A stretch of DNA of 64,000 nt, from the NCBI GenBank assembly GCA_964432825.1, contig CAYSOX010000002.1, forward strand, positions 1 to 64,000, given 5' to 3'. Both the position numbers and the translations under genes were made by a program. Below are positions 26,510-35,574 of this stretch, piece by piece. Source of the stretch: UMGS1908 sp964432825 (GTDB lineage Bacteria > Bacillota > Clostridia > Christensenellales > UBA1242). Position 1 is the first letter of the stretch, and each line of letters starts with the position of its first letter. The notes below the pieces were generated by a model. That model was given only the letters and a program-made list of their open reading frames with translations. It ran no database searches and was not told where the DNA came from.

Positions 26510-27154
26510 CTAGTCGTTAAAATCGCGGTTGTAGCGTTCATCCATATTGCTTGGGATAATTGTGATATATCTATGAGGTTCGGCATCACGGCTAATGGTT
26601 TTTACATCTTGACGAGATTCTAGTGCTAAGTGAATGATTTTTCTTTCATACGCGTTCATAGGTTCTAATTTGCTTGGTTTTCGTTCTTTTACCGACTTGT
26701 CTGCCAAGCGATGTGCTAAAACCTTTAATGTTCCCTCTCTTTTTTCGCGGTAGCCCGAGCAATCAAGACGAACTCTTTTGTATTGGTTGTGAGGTTTATG
26801 CTTGTTTATTATTTGATTTAAAAGATGTTCGGTAGCGTCTAATGTGTCGCCCCTCTTTCCGATAACACTTCCTACATCATTTCCGGCGAAATCGACCAAA
26901 ATAACATCGTCTTCTTCTTTTACCGTCGCTACGATATCTAGTCCCATCTTTTGAACGAACTCTTGAACTTTAATTTCTACTTCGGTCATTTCGGCAAGGT
27001 CGCTTTTTAACACAAGCCTTACCTTTGCTTTATCAAAAAGCCCGCCTTCAGAAAGCACTGCCACTTGCACATCTTCCTTTTTTGCATTAAGTTTAAATAG
27101 CCCTATTTCTATTGCTTGGTCAACATTCTTTGCTGATACTTCAATTGAATTCAT
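26510..27154 (-). CDS. khpB: RNA-binding protein KhpB (Jag/EloR)
   Basis: 214 aa from the ATG at 27154, which has TAGGAG 8 nt upstream; the open frame reaches 27190 but without a binding site. Three regions in order: a Jag_N domain (SIEVSAKNVDQAIEIGL to KAKVRLVLK), a KH domain with GSVIGKRGDTLDA (GKRG being the GxxG loop), and an R3H domain (HRLADKSVKERKPSKLEPM with the Arg and His region). With KhpA it binds RNA and influences cell elongation and division in Gram-positives. Last gene of the rpmH-rnpA-yidD-yidC-jag operon, its usual place. Confidence 0.95.
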   Translation of the reverse strand: MNSIEVSAKNVDQAIEIGLFKLNAKKEDVQVAVLSEGGLFDKAKVRLVLKSDLAEMTEVEIKVQEFVQKMGLDIVATVKEEDDVILVDFAGNDVGSVIGKRGDTLDATEHLLNQIINKHKPHNQYKRVRLDCSGYREKREGTLKVLAHRLADKSVKERKPSKLEPMNAYERKIIHLALESRQDVKTISRDAEPHRYITIIPSNMDERYNRDFND

Positions 27155-27270
27155 AATATTTTCTCCTACATTTTTTGTTCTTTTGCCCATAAATTGTTGT
27201 TAAAGTTGTTTTTATACAATAAATTTAAAAATACAAAAATTTTTATAAAAATTGAATTATGGGTAATTTT

Positions 27271-28401
27271 TTAAAACTTTTTCATAAGTCCTCGATAGGT
27301 GGTCATTTGAGGTTTTGCATTCTTTTGCCTTTTTAGTTCGTGTAAAGCCTCTTTTTCAAGATAGGCTAAATACTTCGCTTCTTCCTTTTTGGTCATCTTT
27401 TCTGCAATTAGTCCTAGTAAGTAGTTTGTGATTAAACTCATTATTGAACTTGTTAGTAGATATAATCCGAAAGCCGCAGGGTTGGTTAAGGCAAAAATTA
27501 TTGAAATAATAGGCAAAATTAACTTCATAATTTTCATGGTGCTGTTCATTTGCTGTTCGGTTTGAGAAGGCGTTACATTGATTTGTTTTGCCTTTTTAGA
27601 CTTGTTTGAAAGGTCGGCAATAATTTGAGATGCAAAACTCAATAAGCCTGAAAGAAGTGCTATGATAAAATATCCATTCCAACCGGTGTGTTTATCAATA
27701 ACTGGTGCCATAACCAAATTATATCGGTCGGGATTTATATAATTTTCGCTAGTTTCTACAAAATATGTATTGTAATATTTTTTGTCGTTTGCAGATTTGG
27801 TTGCAGACATTAATGAATCATAATCGGGAACACTTTTTACACTTGAATCATTCTTCCAAATGTTTTTAACCCATAACCAGTGGTTATTTTTTGTGATTTC
27901 ATCGTATTTTTCGTTTAATATTACATTAATTTCTTCATTTGAAAGATTTTTTGCTTCGCAATCGGCATAAGTATCATTTAAAATTGTGTATTGCTCAACC
28001 ATTTTATATGCACTTATGTTTCGAAGAGTGTTGAAAAATGATATAAAAACAAAAAGTGTTAATACAATGTTTAATAATGAAAATAAACAAGTTCCGACCA
28101 TATTATAGCCTTCTCGCTTATATAATGCTTGTACTTCACGATTTGCACGCTCTCTATTGTTTGCAAATTTGGTATTAATTTTTTGGATTTGTCCAGTAAG
28201 GCGTTTTTGAATAAAATTGTTTTTTCTTGAAGAATATCGGTTGTATAAGTCTAGCGGAACCATTATAAGTTTTACAAATATTGTAAACAAAATGATTGAC
28301 CAGCCATAATTTACAACAAAACCTTCAATAGCCTTGTATATAGAAGCCCAAAGCCCAGTTGGGGCTGAAACTTCCGCTAAAAAGTTTGTTATATTAGCCA
28401 T
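27271..28401 (-). CDS. yidC: Membrane protein insertase YidC
   Basis: 376 aa. Inserts proteins into the membrane alone or with Sec. The usual five-helix core is visible: YGWSIILFTIFVKLIMVPLDL (about 32-52), the cytoplasmic helical hairpin with QKRLTGQIQKINTKF, further segments near 105-125, 240-265 and 285-335, and a basic tail. Two oddities. The groove residue normally Arg (in x-R-x-x-x-x-PL) is Lys here (FVKLIMVPL). An extracellular insertion of about 110 residues (130-240, rich in Asn, Lys and Tyr) is larger than in most Gram-positive homologues. No lipobox is evident. Overlaps yidD by 13 bp. Confidence 0.95.
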   Translation of the reverse strand: MANITNFLAEVSAPTGLWASIYKAIEGFVVNYGWSIILFTIFVKLIMVPLDLYNRYSSRKNNFIQKRLTGQIQKINTKFANNRERANREVQALYKREGYNMVGTCLFSLLNIVLTLFVFISFFNTLRNISAYKMVEQYTILNDTYADCEAKNLSNEEINVILNEKYDEITKNNHWLWVKNIWKNDSSVKSVPDYDSLMSATKSANDKKYYNTYFVETSENYINPDRYNLVMAPVIDKHTGWNGYFIIALLSGLLSFASQIIADLSNKSKKAKQINVTPSQTEQQMNSTMKIMKLILPIISIIFALTNPAAFGLYLLTSSIMSLITNYLLGLIAEKMTKKEEAKYLAYLEKEALHELKRQKNAKPQMTTYRGLMKKF

Positions 28402-28628
28402 TTAAAGTCTCCTTTTATATTTTGAGGTGGTTTATCCACCAAGATTTGTTTTGACCCCGAACAGCGAAAAAGTCGCTTTAAAGATAAAATTATTCCGTAA
28501 AACACACCAAACCGCGAAATGCAAATTTTTGCATATTCTGAGCAAGTTGGGTAAAGCCTGCACTTGTTTGGTCTAAAAGTTGAAAATTTTTGGTATAATT
28601 CAATCATTTTTATACAAAACTTTTTCAT
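28389..28628 (-). CDS. yidD: Membrane protein insertion efficiency factor YidD
   Basis: 79 aa from the ATG at 28628, which has GAGGG about 6 nt upstream; a GTG at 28640 is also open but overlaps that site. The core motif CRLYPTCSEYA with two Cys, followed by a basic amphipathic stretch (LSLKRLFRCSG), is diagnostic of YidD. It is a small inner-face membrane protein that aids YidC-dependent insertion. It sits in the usual rnpA-yidD-yidC order, and the overlap with yidC suggests coupled translation. Confidence 0.95.
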   Translation of the reverse strand: MKKFCIKMIELYQKFSTFRPNKCRLYPTCSEYAKICISRFGVFYGIILSLKRLFRCSGSKQILVDKPPQNIKGDFKWLI

Positions 28629-28679
28629 GGAAGCCCTCACTTATTTTTAAATAACAAAAAAAATCTACTACGCTAAAAA

Positions 28680-29024
28680 TTATTGAATAATTAGCACATT
28701 AGATTTTTTTAATAGTTCTTTTAAGCACTTTGTGATTTTTTTGTAATCCCATTGATCAATACCCACCCTTGCAACCAAGATTAAATCTACATCTTTTTTT
28801 ACAAGGTTTAAATTAGATCGTATGGCTTCACGCAAAAGCCTTTTCGTGCGATTTCTTGTGACACTATTACCAATTTTTTTGCTAACTACTACACCTATCT
28901 TTTGTTCTTTAAACTTTTTCTTGTTGGTAACTAAAATTAAGTGTCCAATACATTCGGAGTGACCATTTTTAAATGTGTAGTTAAAATGGGTATTGCGTTT
29001 CATTCTTAAAGGTTTACTTAACAT
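28680..29024 (-). CDS. rnpA: Ribonuclease P protein component
   Basis: 114 aa, the normal size. Basic protein that binds the RNase P RNA and helps position precursor tRNA for 5' end maturation. Visible are the N-terminal LSKPLRMKRNTHFNYTFKNG and the family signature GNSVTRNRTKRLLREAIR, whose Arg residues contact RNA. It follows rpmH by 26 bp. The RNase P RNA gene itself was not found in this window. Confidence 0.97.
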   Translation of the reverse strand: MLSKPLRMKRNTHFNYTFKNGHSECIGHLILVTNKKKFKEQKIGVVVSKKIGNSVTRNRTKRLLREAIRSNLNLVKKDVDLILVARVGIDQWDYKKITKCLKELLKKSNVLIIQ

Positions 29025-29050
29025 ATTTACCCCTTGAATTTTTTAAGAAA

Positions 29051-29185
29051 TTAGTATGTTAATCTTTTGCGACCTTTGTTACGGCGTCTTTGTAAAACAT
29101 TTCTTCCGCCCTTGGTTGACATTCTCTTTCTAAAGCCGTGAACTTTATTACGAGTTGCCTTTTTTGGTTGGTAAGTTCTTTTCAT
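29051..29185 (-). CDS. rpmH: Ribosomal protein bL34
   Basis: 44 aa, missed by length filters. It starts MKRTYQPKKATRNKVHGFRK and continues RMSTKGGRNVLQRRR, a near-consensus bL34 of the large subunit. The ATG at 29185 is preceded by GGAGAGG. It is the first gene of the operon with rnpA, yidD, yidC and jag, and has a consensus promoter at 29258-29286. Confidence 0.98.
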   Translation of the reverse strand: MKRTYQPKKATRNKVHGFRKRMSTKGGRNVLQRRRNKGRKRLTY

Positions 29186-29257
29186 AATATCCTCTCCTTG
29201 AAATTGTATTTATTAAGTATAAGGCAAAAGCCTCATATTAACAGTTTAAACAAAGTT

Positions 29258-29286
29258 ATTATAATGGACAAATTGATTTTTGTCAA
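29258..29286 (-). promoter_or_regulatory. Promoter of the rpmH operon
   Basis: Read on the minus strand: TTGACA (29286-29281), a 17-bp spacer, TATAAT (29263-29258). A consensus sigma-A promoter, fitting high expression. Confidence 0.88.
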
Positions 29287-29316
29287 CATATTTTAAATTA
29301 AAATATTAATAAATAA

Positions 29317-29345
29317 TTGACATAAAGGCAAAAACCAATTACACT
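29317..29345 (+). promoter_or_regulatory. Promoter of mnmE
   Basis: TTGACA at 29317-29322, a 17-bp spacer, TACACT at 29340-29345. Divergent from the rpmH promoter, with about 30 bp between the -35 boxes. Confidence 0.7.
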
Positions 29346-29477
29346 TTAATAGTAAAATACTAAACAAATTGCAAAAGAAACAAAAAAATTCAAAATTTTT
29401 GGTAAATTTTGGTGAAATATTGAAAAATTTATAAGAAAATGTTAAAATTTAACTAAAAATGGTAAGCAGAGGGAAAA

Positions 29478-30830
29478 ATGATTGATAATTTTGGATTAAA
29501 AGATACAATAGTTGCCCTTTCCACTCCGGTTGGAAGTGGCGGGATTGGAATAGTTCGGTTAAGCGGTGAAAAAGCCATAAGTATAGCCGATAAATTATTC
29601 TGCTCAAAAAAGGGAAATTTGCCCTCAACATTTAAAAAAAGAGAGTTGGTTTTAGGTGAATTTAAGGGAGAAAATGTTTCAGATACCGCACTATGTGTGG
29701 TTTTTGATAACAAAAGTTTTACGGGTGAAGAAACGGTTGAATTTCAATGCCACGGCGGAGTAAAATTGACGGATAAAGTTATAGAGGAATGCATAAAAAA
29801 TGGCGCAAGAATGGCAAGAAACGGCGAATTTTCACTTCGAGCATTTTTAAACGGCAAAATGAGTCTTTGTGAAGCCGAAGCAATGATTGGGTTGATAAAT
29901 GCAACATCTGAGGCTGAAATTAAGGCAAATAAACAGATTATGGATGGCGGACTAACTAAAAGAATTGAAGAATTTCAAAACAAAGTGGTTGACCTAATGA
30001 GTGAAGTTGAGGTTAGTTTTGACTACCCCGAAGAAGATATTGAATACATTGCACAAAATAAAATTAAGAAAACATTAAACGAGTTGGTTGAGGAAATAAA
30101 TGGCTTAATCAATACTTTTTCACAAGGTGCAATAATCCAAAACGGGATAAATGCCTGCCTAATTGGGAAACCGAATGTTGGAAAGTCATCCATATTAAAT
30201 GCTTTGTTAAATAAGGATAAGGCGATTGTTACCGATATTGCTGGAACCACAAGAGATGTTATTGAAGACGCTTTTGAAATTAATGGTGTTAAGGTGAATA
30301 TTTTGGATACTGCAGGCATTCGAAACACCGATAATGTTGTAGAAAAGATGGGTGTTCAAAAAAGTATAGACCTAATTAGCCGTGCGGATATAGTTTTGTT
30401 TATTGTGGATGAATCTAGACCTAAAGACCAAGAAGATGCACAAATTTTAGCCTTACTGGACGGGAAAAAGTATATCACTATTCACAATAAGATTGATTTA
30501 ACGGATAAAGTTCGAAAAAATGAGGCAATTTATACATCTTGTAAAACGGGTGAAGGAATTGACCGCATAAAGCAAAAAATATATGATATGGTAACCGGTG
30601 GTGTGATTTTGGGTGATGGATTGGTGGTTACAAATATAAGGCATAAAAATGCTTTAGAAAGTGCAAAGAATTCCTTTGAAAATGCCTTAAAAGCGATAGA
30701 TAACACCACACTTGATGCTCTTTCGGTGGATTTGATGGACGGCTACACTTATTTAGGTCAAATAACCGGAAATACCTCCAACGAACAAATTTTAGATAGT
30801 ATATTCAGTAAATTTTGCTTAGGAAAGTAA
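29478..30830 (+). CDS. mnmE: tRNA modification GTPase MnmE
   Basis: With MnmG it installs the carboxymethylaminomethyl group at U34 of tRNAs that read NNA and NNG codons. 450 aa, normal. The N-terminal folate-binding domain begins DTIVALSTPVGSGGIGIVR. The inserted G domain has G1 GKPNVGKSS (about 228), TDIAGTTRD, DTAG and NKID. The C-terminus ends FCLGK; the Cys of the C-[IL]-G-K motif is needed for the reaction. GAGGG lies upstream of the ATG. mnmG follows 30 bp on. Confidence 0.98.
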   Translation: MIDNFGLKDTIVALSTPVGSGGIGIVRLSGEKAISIADKLFCSKKGNLPSTFKKRELVLGEFKGENVSDTALCVVFDNKSFTGEETVEFQCHGGVKLTDKVIEECIKNGARMARNGEFSLRAFLNGKMSLCEAEAMIGLINATSEAEIKANKQIMDGGLTKRIEEFQNKVVDLMSEVEVSFDYPEEDIEYIAQNKIKKTLNELVEEINGLINTFSQGAIIQNGINACLIGKPNVGKSSILNALLNKDKAIVTDIAGTTRDVIEDAFEINGVKVNILDTAGIRNTDNVVEKMGVQKSIDLISRADIVLFIVDESRPKDQEDAQILALLDGKKYITIHNKIDLTDKVRKNEAIYTSCKTGEGIDRIKQKIYDMVTGGVILGDGLVVTNIRHKNALESAKNSFENALKAIDNTTLDALSVDLMDGYTYLGQITGNTSNEQILDSIFSKFCLGK

Positions 30831-30860
30831 ACTAAAATAGATTAGATAAGGAAAATAAAG

Positions 30861-32711
30861 ATGGAAGAAAATGAATTTGATGCAATCTGTATAGGCGGCG
30901 GACATGCGGGGGTTGAAAGTGCGTTAGCCCTTGCACGAATGAATAATAAAACCTTGCTTATTACCCTAGATTTTGACGGGGTAAGTTTTTTGGCATGTAA
31001 TCCAAGTATTGGCGGAACGGCAAAAGGTCAACTTGTAAGCGAAATTGATGCACTAGGTGGCGAAATGGGAAAAACCGCCGATAAAACATGCTTGCAACTA
31101 AGAATGCTTAATGGAAGTAAAGGCCCTGCCGTTCAAAGTTTACGCGCACAGGTGGATAAAGATAAATATCATCAAACTATGTTGGATGTATTAAAAACCC
31201 AAGAGAATTTGGTGTTAACCGAGGGCGAGGCAAGTGAGATTTTGACTGACGGAGAGAAGGTTACGGGTGTTAAAACGGCGGATGGAAGAGAGTTTAAAGC
31301 CAAAGCGGTGGTAATTTGTACGGGAGTATATTTAAACAGTAGAACCATAACAGGAGAGGAAATTAAAGATTCGGGTCCGGCAAACTTTAAAAACAGCAAA
31401 AACTTAACTCAAAGTTTGATAAATTTAGGCTTTAAAATTGTTCGCTTTAAGACGGGTACCCCACCAAGACTTGACCACGATTCTATAGATTATTCTAAGT
31501 TTGAAGAGCAAAAGGGCGAAGAAAATATTCAAACATTTTCATATATGAGTAACATTAAGCCTAAAAATATTTTGAGTTGTTATTTGGGTTATACTAATGA
31601 AAATACCCATAAAATTATTTTGGATAACCTAGACAAAGCCCCAATGTATAGCGGAACTATTGTGGGTGTGGGTCCAAGATATTGTCCGAGCATTGAAACA
31701 AAGATTGTTAGGTTTAAGGACAAAAACCGCCATCAACTATTTTTAGAACCCGAAACAATTAAAAATGATAGTATTTATCTTCAAGGGTTTAGCACATCCA
31801 TGCCAAAAGATATTCAAGAGCAGATGGTTGCAAGCATCTTAGGATTGGAAGACACTAAAATTTTAAAATATGGCTATGCTATAGAATATGATGCTATAGA
31901 TTGTACCGATTTGTATCCTACCCTAGGCTTTAAAAAGATTAAGGGGATTTACACCGCCGGTCAGATAAATGGTACCAGTGGTTATGAAGAGGCGGGTGCA
32001 CAAGGAATTGTTGCCGGAATTAATGCCGGACTATATATTAAAGGTGAAGAAGAACTTATTTTAACAAGGGATTCAAGCTATATTGGTGTTTTGATAGATG
32101 ATTTAGTAACTAAGGGCACCAATGAGCCATATAGAATGATGACCAGTCGGGCAGAATATCGTTTATTATTGCGTCAAGACAATGCCGATATGCGACTTAC
32201 CGAAATTGGACGCAGGGTTGGATTGGTTGATGATGAAAGATATGCAAAATTTCAAAAAAAGTGCGAAGAATTACAAAAAGCACGCGAAATATTGCCAAAA
32301 ATACTAAAACCAACCACTCAAATGAATAAATTTTTAGAAAAGCATAACGAAGCCACTATTGTAACCGGCAAAAGTGTAGAAACATTAATAAAACGAACCA
32401 ATCTTTCAGCCGAACTTTTAAATGAGGAATTTGGTATATTTGGTGATATTTCAAGTGAAGTGATTAAAGAAATCAATATAGAAGTAAAATATTCAGGATA
32501 TCTAGAAAAGCAAATTCAAGTAGTTGAAAAGAACAGAAAACTCGAAAATAAAAGAATTTCAAAAGATTTTGACTATTCTAAAGTTAAAGGGTTAAGAATA
32601 GAAGCCGTTCAAAAACTAAACGACTGTAAACCTTTGACTATCGGTCAGGCATCAAGAATTTCGGGGGTTAGTCCAGCCGATATCAGTGTTTTATTATTCA
32701 ATTTAAAGTAG
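30861..32711 (+). CDS. mnmG: tRNA modification enzyme MnmG
   Basis: FAD-dependent partner of MnmE. 616 aa, within the family range. The N-terminal dinucleotide-binding motif is GGGHAGVESALALARM (about 12-27). CNPSIGGTAKG (about 48) contains the conserved Cys, and RFKTGTPPRL with its Gly-Thr-Pro-Pro-Arg follows. The C-terminal helical part ends RISGVSPADISVLLFNLK. In many Firmicutes rsmG and then parA/parB follow mnmG; here an unknown basic protein follows 8 bp later and rsmG is not in the window. Confidence 0.98.
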   Translation: MEENEFDAICIGGGHAGVESALALARMNNKTLLITLDFDGVSFLACNPSIGGTAKGQLVSEIDALGGEMGKTADKTCLQLRMLNGSKGPAVQSLRAQVDKDKYHQTMLDVLKTQENLVLTEGEASEILTDGEKVTGVKTADGREFKAKAVVICTGVYLNSRTITGEEIKDSGPANFKNSKNLTQSLINLGFKIVRFKTGTPPRLDHDSIDYSKFEEQKGEENIQTFSYMSNIKPKNILSCYLGYTNENTHKIILDNLDKAPMYSGTIVGVGPRYCPSIETKIVRFKDKNRHQLFLEPETIKNDSIYLQGFSTSMPKDIQEQMVASILGLEDTKILKYGYAIEYDAIDCTDLYPTLGFKKIKGIYTAGQINGTSGYEEAGAQGIVAGINAGLYIKGEEELILTRDSSYIGVLIDDLVTKGTNEPYRMMTSRAEYRLLLRQDNADMRLTEIGRRVGLVDDERYAKFQKKCEELQKAREILPKILKPTTQMNKFLEKHNEATIVTGKSVETLIKRTNLSAELLNEEFGIFGDISSEVIKEINIEVKYSGYLEKQIQVVEKNRKLENKRISKDFDYSKVKGLRIEAVQKLNDCKPLTIGQASRISGVSPADISVLLFNLK

Positions 32712-32719
32712 GGATAAAC

Positions 32720-33961
32720 ATGGTTAAATTTGACTTAAAGCCAACAGATATTTTTAAATTTATTAAAGAGGGCGAAGAAAAATTTATAAAAAAGGTTGGA
32801 AAACAACCTCGCACTACACCAAGGAAACGCCACAAACAAGGTTATTATTACAAAAGAAAGGTGCACAATAAAACAAAAGCGGGTCAAAAACTTGCCGAAC
32901 AACGAAAAAACTTTATTGCCCGTGAAATTCCAAAGTGTGAGTTGAATATTTTTCGCAACAAAAACCTACTTGAAAGAAATAAAAAAGAATTTGAAAAAGA
33001 AAAATTATATTATGATATTAAGCGTCAGGCGATTTGCAAAGAGTGGTACCGATTAAAAAATAATATTAAAATTTTAAATGAAGAACGATGCCGATTACAA
33101 GAAAATTATTCGGATATACAAGCCTTGCAAAAGTCAATTAATGAAGATACAAAACGAATAGAAAAACAAAAAAAGCAGATTGAAAAATGGGACTCTTCAC
33201 TAAAAGAAAAGACTTTTAACAATGCAAAAGCGGTTTTGGAATTGATTAAGCGGTGTGATAATGAGTATGTAAAGACCGAAAGACTTGCATGGTTAGATGA
33301 TATTAGAAGTGTGGGAAAAGAAGATAGTCAGGTATTTTTAGCAGAAGAAGAAAAACGCGTGTCGGGTGAATCGAAACGCGGAAAATACAAAAAAGTGAGT
33401 TATGATGATTGCTTGCTGTTTGAATTGGATGAAAATGGAGAAATCCCCGATTACGGAATTAAAAGGCCATTTAAAATCAATAATAGACGGGTTGCGAAAA
33501 TATTTGATAAGGACGGAAATGTTCTTATAAATCCAACGCAAGCATTAAAATTGGGACTTACTATGCCACGAAGATTTTTCAATTTGGATAGCGAATTTTT
33601 AACAATTTTAGTGGAGAATCAAAAGACAAAGTCTGCCAACGAAAGTTTTAAAATTGCTTTGCCATACATTAGAGAACGCGTTGAGAAACTGGCAGACGAA
33701 GAGTTGATGTGCTATGCAAGTTACAATATTAGAAAGGCAAATTATTATGCAAATATAGTGGATAATTCGGCTTCAATTTGGATTGGGGATAAATGGGTTC
33801 GGCTAGTGTCTCAAAATGTAAAGTTTGAAAGACGGGCAAGACAAATGTTGACAGCCATTGCATGCAGGTTGATAAACGAACGAAAGGTCGACAAAAAGAA
33901 GGGTGAACTGTATTTTGAATATGTAAATATGCTAGATGATAATAAAAAAACCGAAGAATAA
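32720..33961 (+). CDS. Basic coiled-coil protein, unknown
   Basis: 413 aa, very rich in Lys, Arg and Glu. It has no signal peptide or membrane segment. Residues 85-175 are a likely coiled coil (for example KSINEDTKRIEKQKKQIEKW). The C-terminal 190 residues look globular, with CLLFELDENGEIPDYGIKRP and RRFFNLDSEFLTILVENQ. The basic N-terminus (RTTPRKRHKQGYYYKRK) could bind nucleic acid. It starts 8 bp after mnmG with AGTAGGG as a weak binding site, so it is co-transcribed. It occupies the place where rsmG is common. No family recognised. Confidence 0.7.
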   Translation: MVKFDLKPTDIFKFIKEGEEKFIKKVGKQPRTTPRKRHKQGYYYKRKVHNKTKAGQKLAEQRKNFIAREIPKCELNIFRNKNLLERNKKEFEKEKLYYDIKRQAICKEWYRLKNNIKILNEERCRLQENYSDIQALQKSINEDTKRIEKQKKQIEKWDSSLKEKTFNNAKAVLELIKRCDNEYVKTERLAWLDDIRSVGKEDSQVFLAEEEKRVSGESKRGKYKKVSYDDCLLFELDENGEIPDYGIKRPFKINNRRVAKIFDKDGNVLINPTQALKLGLTMPRRFFNLDSEFLTILVENQKTKSANESFKIALPYIRERVEKLADEELMCYASYNIRKANYYANIVDNSASIWIGDKWVRLVSQNVKFERRARQMLTAIACRLINERKVDKKKGELYFEYVNMLDDNKKTEE

Positions 33962-33968
33962 TAAGCAA

Positions 33969-34060
33969 AAAATAAAATATAAGCATTAATAATGAGAAAA
34001 AACCAAAGTTATTAAACTTTTAAGTGATAGTCTCATAAATTAATTGCTTATATTTTATTT
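33969..34060. terminator. Long inverted repeat after the mnmE operon
   Basis: Arms at 33969-33996 and 34032-34060: AAATAAAATATAAGCA / TGCTTATATTTTATTT, plus an inner ATGAG / CTCAT. It is AT-rich with a weak T run, so it may be a terminator, a decoupling element or a small transposable remnant. Confidence 0.5.
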
Positions 34061-34199
34061 ATGATTTTAATTGTTAAATGTAACCCGAAAAAAATAAAAT
34101 TTGCCTAAGATTTCGTTCTTTTCGTGTAAAAATTTTTTAAGGTAAATAAAAAGGATTGAAAAGAGGATAGCGTTTCTCATCTATAATTGATACAATATA

Positions 34200-34550
34200 T
34201 TAAATTATATTTTTTTCTTTTAATATTTGATTGTATAAACTTGAAAGGTCGAGGATATATTTTTGTTTTGCTGAGGCTTCAAGTTTGTCGTATTTTGAAT
34301 GATTTATAAGTCTAAATATAGGGTCGGTACAATTAGGGTTGCTTTCTAAAAGTCGGTCTATAGCAGATGTTAGTTCGGTGTACTCTTTCTTCCGATTTAA
34401 TTCCAAAAAGGTATAGCAAGTTGAGGGAATTGAAGGTTCGCTTGCCTGTTTAGGTTTTTGAAAATCTTCATTATGCGACAATTTCCTTTTTGCCTTCAAA
34501 AGAAATTTTGAAAGAAATTCTTCCGTTTGTGTATTTTTTTGATTTGCCAT
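34200..34550 (-). CDS. 116-aa protein of unknown function
   Basis: AAGGAG lies 6 nt before the ATG at 34550, so it is probably real. No signal peptide or membrane segment. The N-terminal third is basic and probably disordered (SKFLLKAKRKLSHNED, QKPKQASEPS). The C-terminal part is helical (EYTELTSAIDRLLESNPN, then SKYDKLEASAKQKYILDL). The style of low-complexity and helical basic sequence resembles the unknown proteins at 37323-40261, but I see no convincing alignment. Monocistronic. Confidence 0.6.
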   Translation of the reverse strand: MANQKNTQTEEFLSKFLLKAKRKLSHNEDFQKPKQASEPSIPSTCYTFLELNRKKEYTELTSAIDRLLESNPNCTDPIFRLINHSKYDKLEASAKQKYILDLSSLYNQILKEKNII

Positions 34551-34850
34551 ATATTACTCCTTAAAAAAGTTGTTACAAAAATTGTAACACATTAGCAGAA
34601 AAATAATTAGCGAAAAAACCTAAAATTTGTGTAGAAAATGTACGAAGTTTAATATCTAAAGGTAATTTATGTCAGATTTCTTAATTAAAAAATATTTTGA
34701 ATTAATTTTACGATTAAAAATTAGAAATTGACAAAAAGGTATATTGGATGTAAAATAAGATTGTAAAAAAAGAAGATATTAGGATAAAAAATTTTCTTAC
34801 AGCGGTATTCATTAAAAGATGATATAATTTTTTTATATTAGGGGGTAAAA
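34551..34850. other. Divergent intergenic region
   Basis: 300 bp between two divergent starts. TATAAT at 34824-34829 is a likely -10 for the plus-strand gene. Otherwise AT-rich, with no other structure seen. Confidence 0.4.
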
Positions 34851-35225
34851 ATGACAAAAGAACAATTGCTAAAAACTTTAGGTGTTGTGTCGGTTGCCGG
34901 GCTAACATTGACACTATTTTTGCTAGAGTTGACCGATATAAAAATGGCAGATGTATATATGCTAATAATAATGTTTTTTGCACTATATGTATTTGTAGTA
35001 GTGTATTTTGTTGTAAACTATTATAAAAATAAAGAAAATGTAAAGGCATTACAACGAGAATATATTGAAAGTTTGAAACCTAAAACGCCTATAAGGTTTG
35101 TGGCAAGCGATGAAGAACTTTTAAAAACCTATGACGAAGCGGTGAAAACGGCGGACCCAAAGAAATTATTAAAGGTAATTGCAATAGAAGAACGAGAAGC
35201 CGAAGATGGAAATGAGAGAGAGTAA
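34851..35225 (+). CDS. Small two-segment membrane protein
   Basis: 124 aa. Two hydrophobic segments, at about 8-28 (LGVVSVAGLTLTLFLLEL) and 34-58 (VYMLIIMFFALYVFVVVYF), form a hairpin. A charged cytoplasmic tail of about 65 residues is rich in Glu and Lys and includes FVASDEELLKTYDEAVKTAD. GGGGG lies about 6 nt before the ATG. A terminator follows 120 bp later. No family recognised. Confidence 0.6.
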   Translation: MTKEQLLKTLGVVSVAGLTLTLFLLELTDIKMADVYMLIIMFFALYVFVVVYFVVNYYKNKENVKALQREYIESLKPKTPIRFVASDEELLKTYDEAVKTADPKKLLKVIAIEEREAEDGNERE

Positions 35226-35343
35226 AAATAATGGCATTGTTTTAAGGGCTAGCAAAATTTTGTAGATATTTTAGTTAACTTTTTAAAATGATTAAAAATT
35301 TAATGATTAAAATGAATCCTTTTGGGGTTGCATTGAATAATTT

Positions 35344-35374
35344 AGGGAGAAAGATTTAGTTCTTCCTATTTTTT
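35344..35374 (+). terminator. Intrinsic terminator
   Basis: Stem AGGGAGAA / TTCTTCCT (one G-U pair) with an 8-nt loop, followed by ATTTTTT. Confidence 0.65.
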
Positions 35375-35574
35375 AGTCTTTTTTAGCAAGAAAAATAAAA
35401 ACATTATCAAATTTTAGGATAAAAACAGCAGGCAAAATTGTTGGGTTGTTCTAAAAATTTTTAAGTTGCCATAAAATTTATTAAAGATATCCGCCATGTG
35501 CCAAAATTCGTCAAAACTTTGAATAATTCTATGGTGGAGAAATTTTAAATCTATTTATAATTAAGAGGTGTTAG

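Noticed and set aside
34714..35049. 111-codon minus-strand ORF opposite the small membrane protein
   Set aside because: Antisense to a gene with a good binding site and without one of its own.
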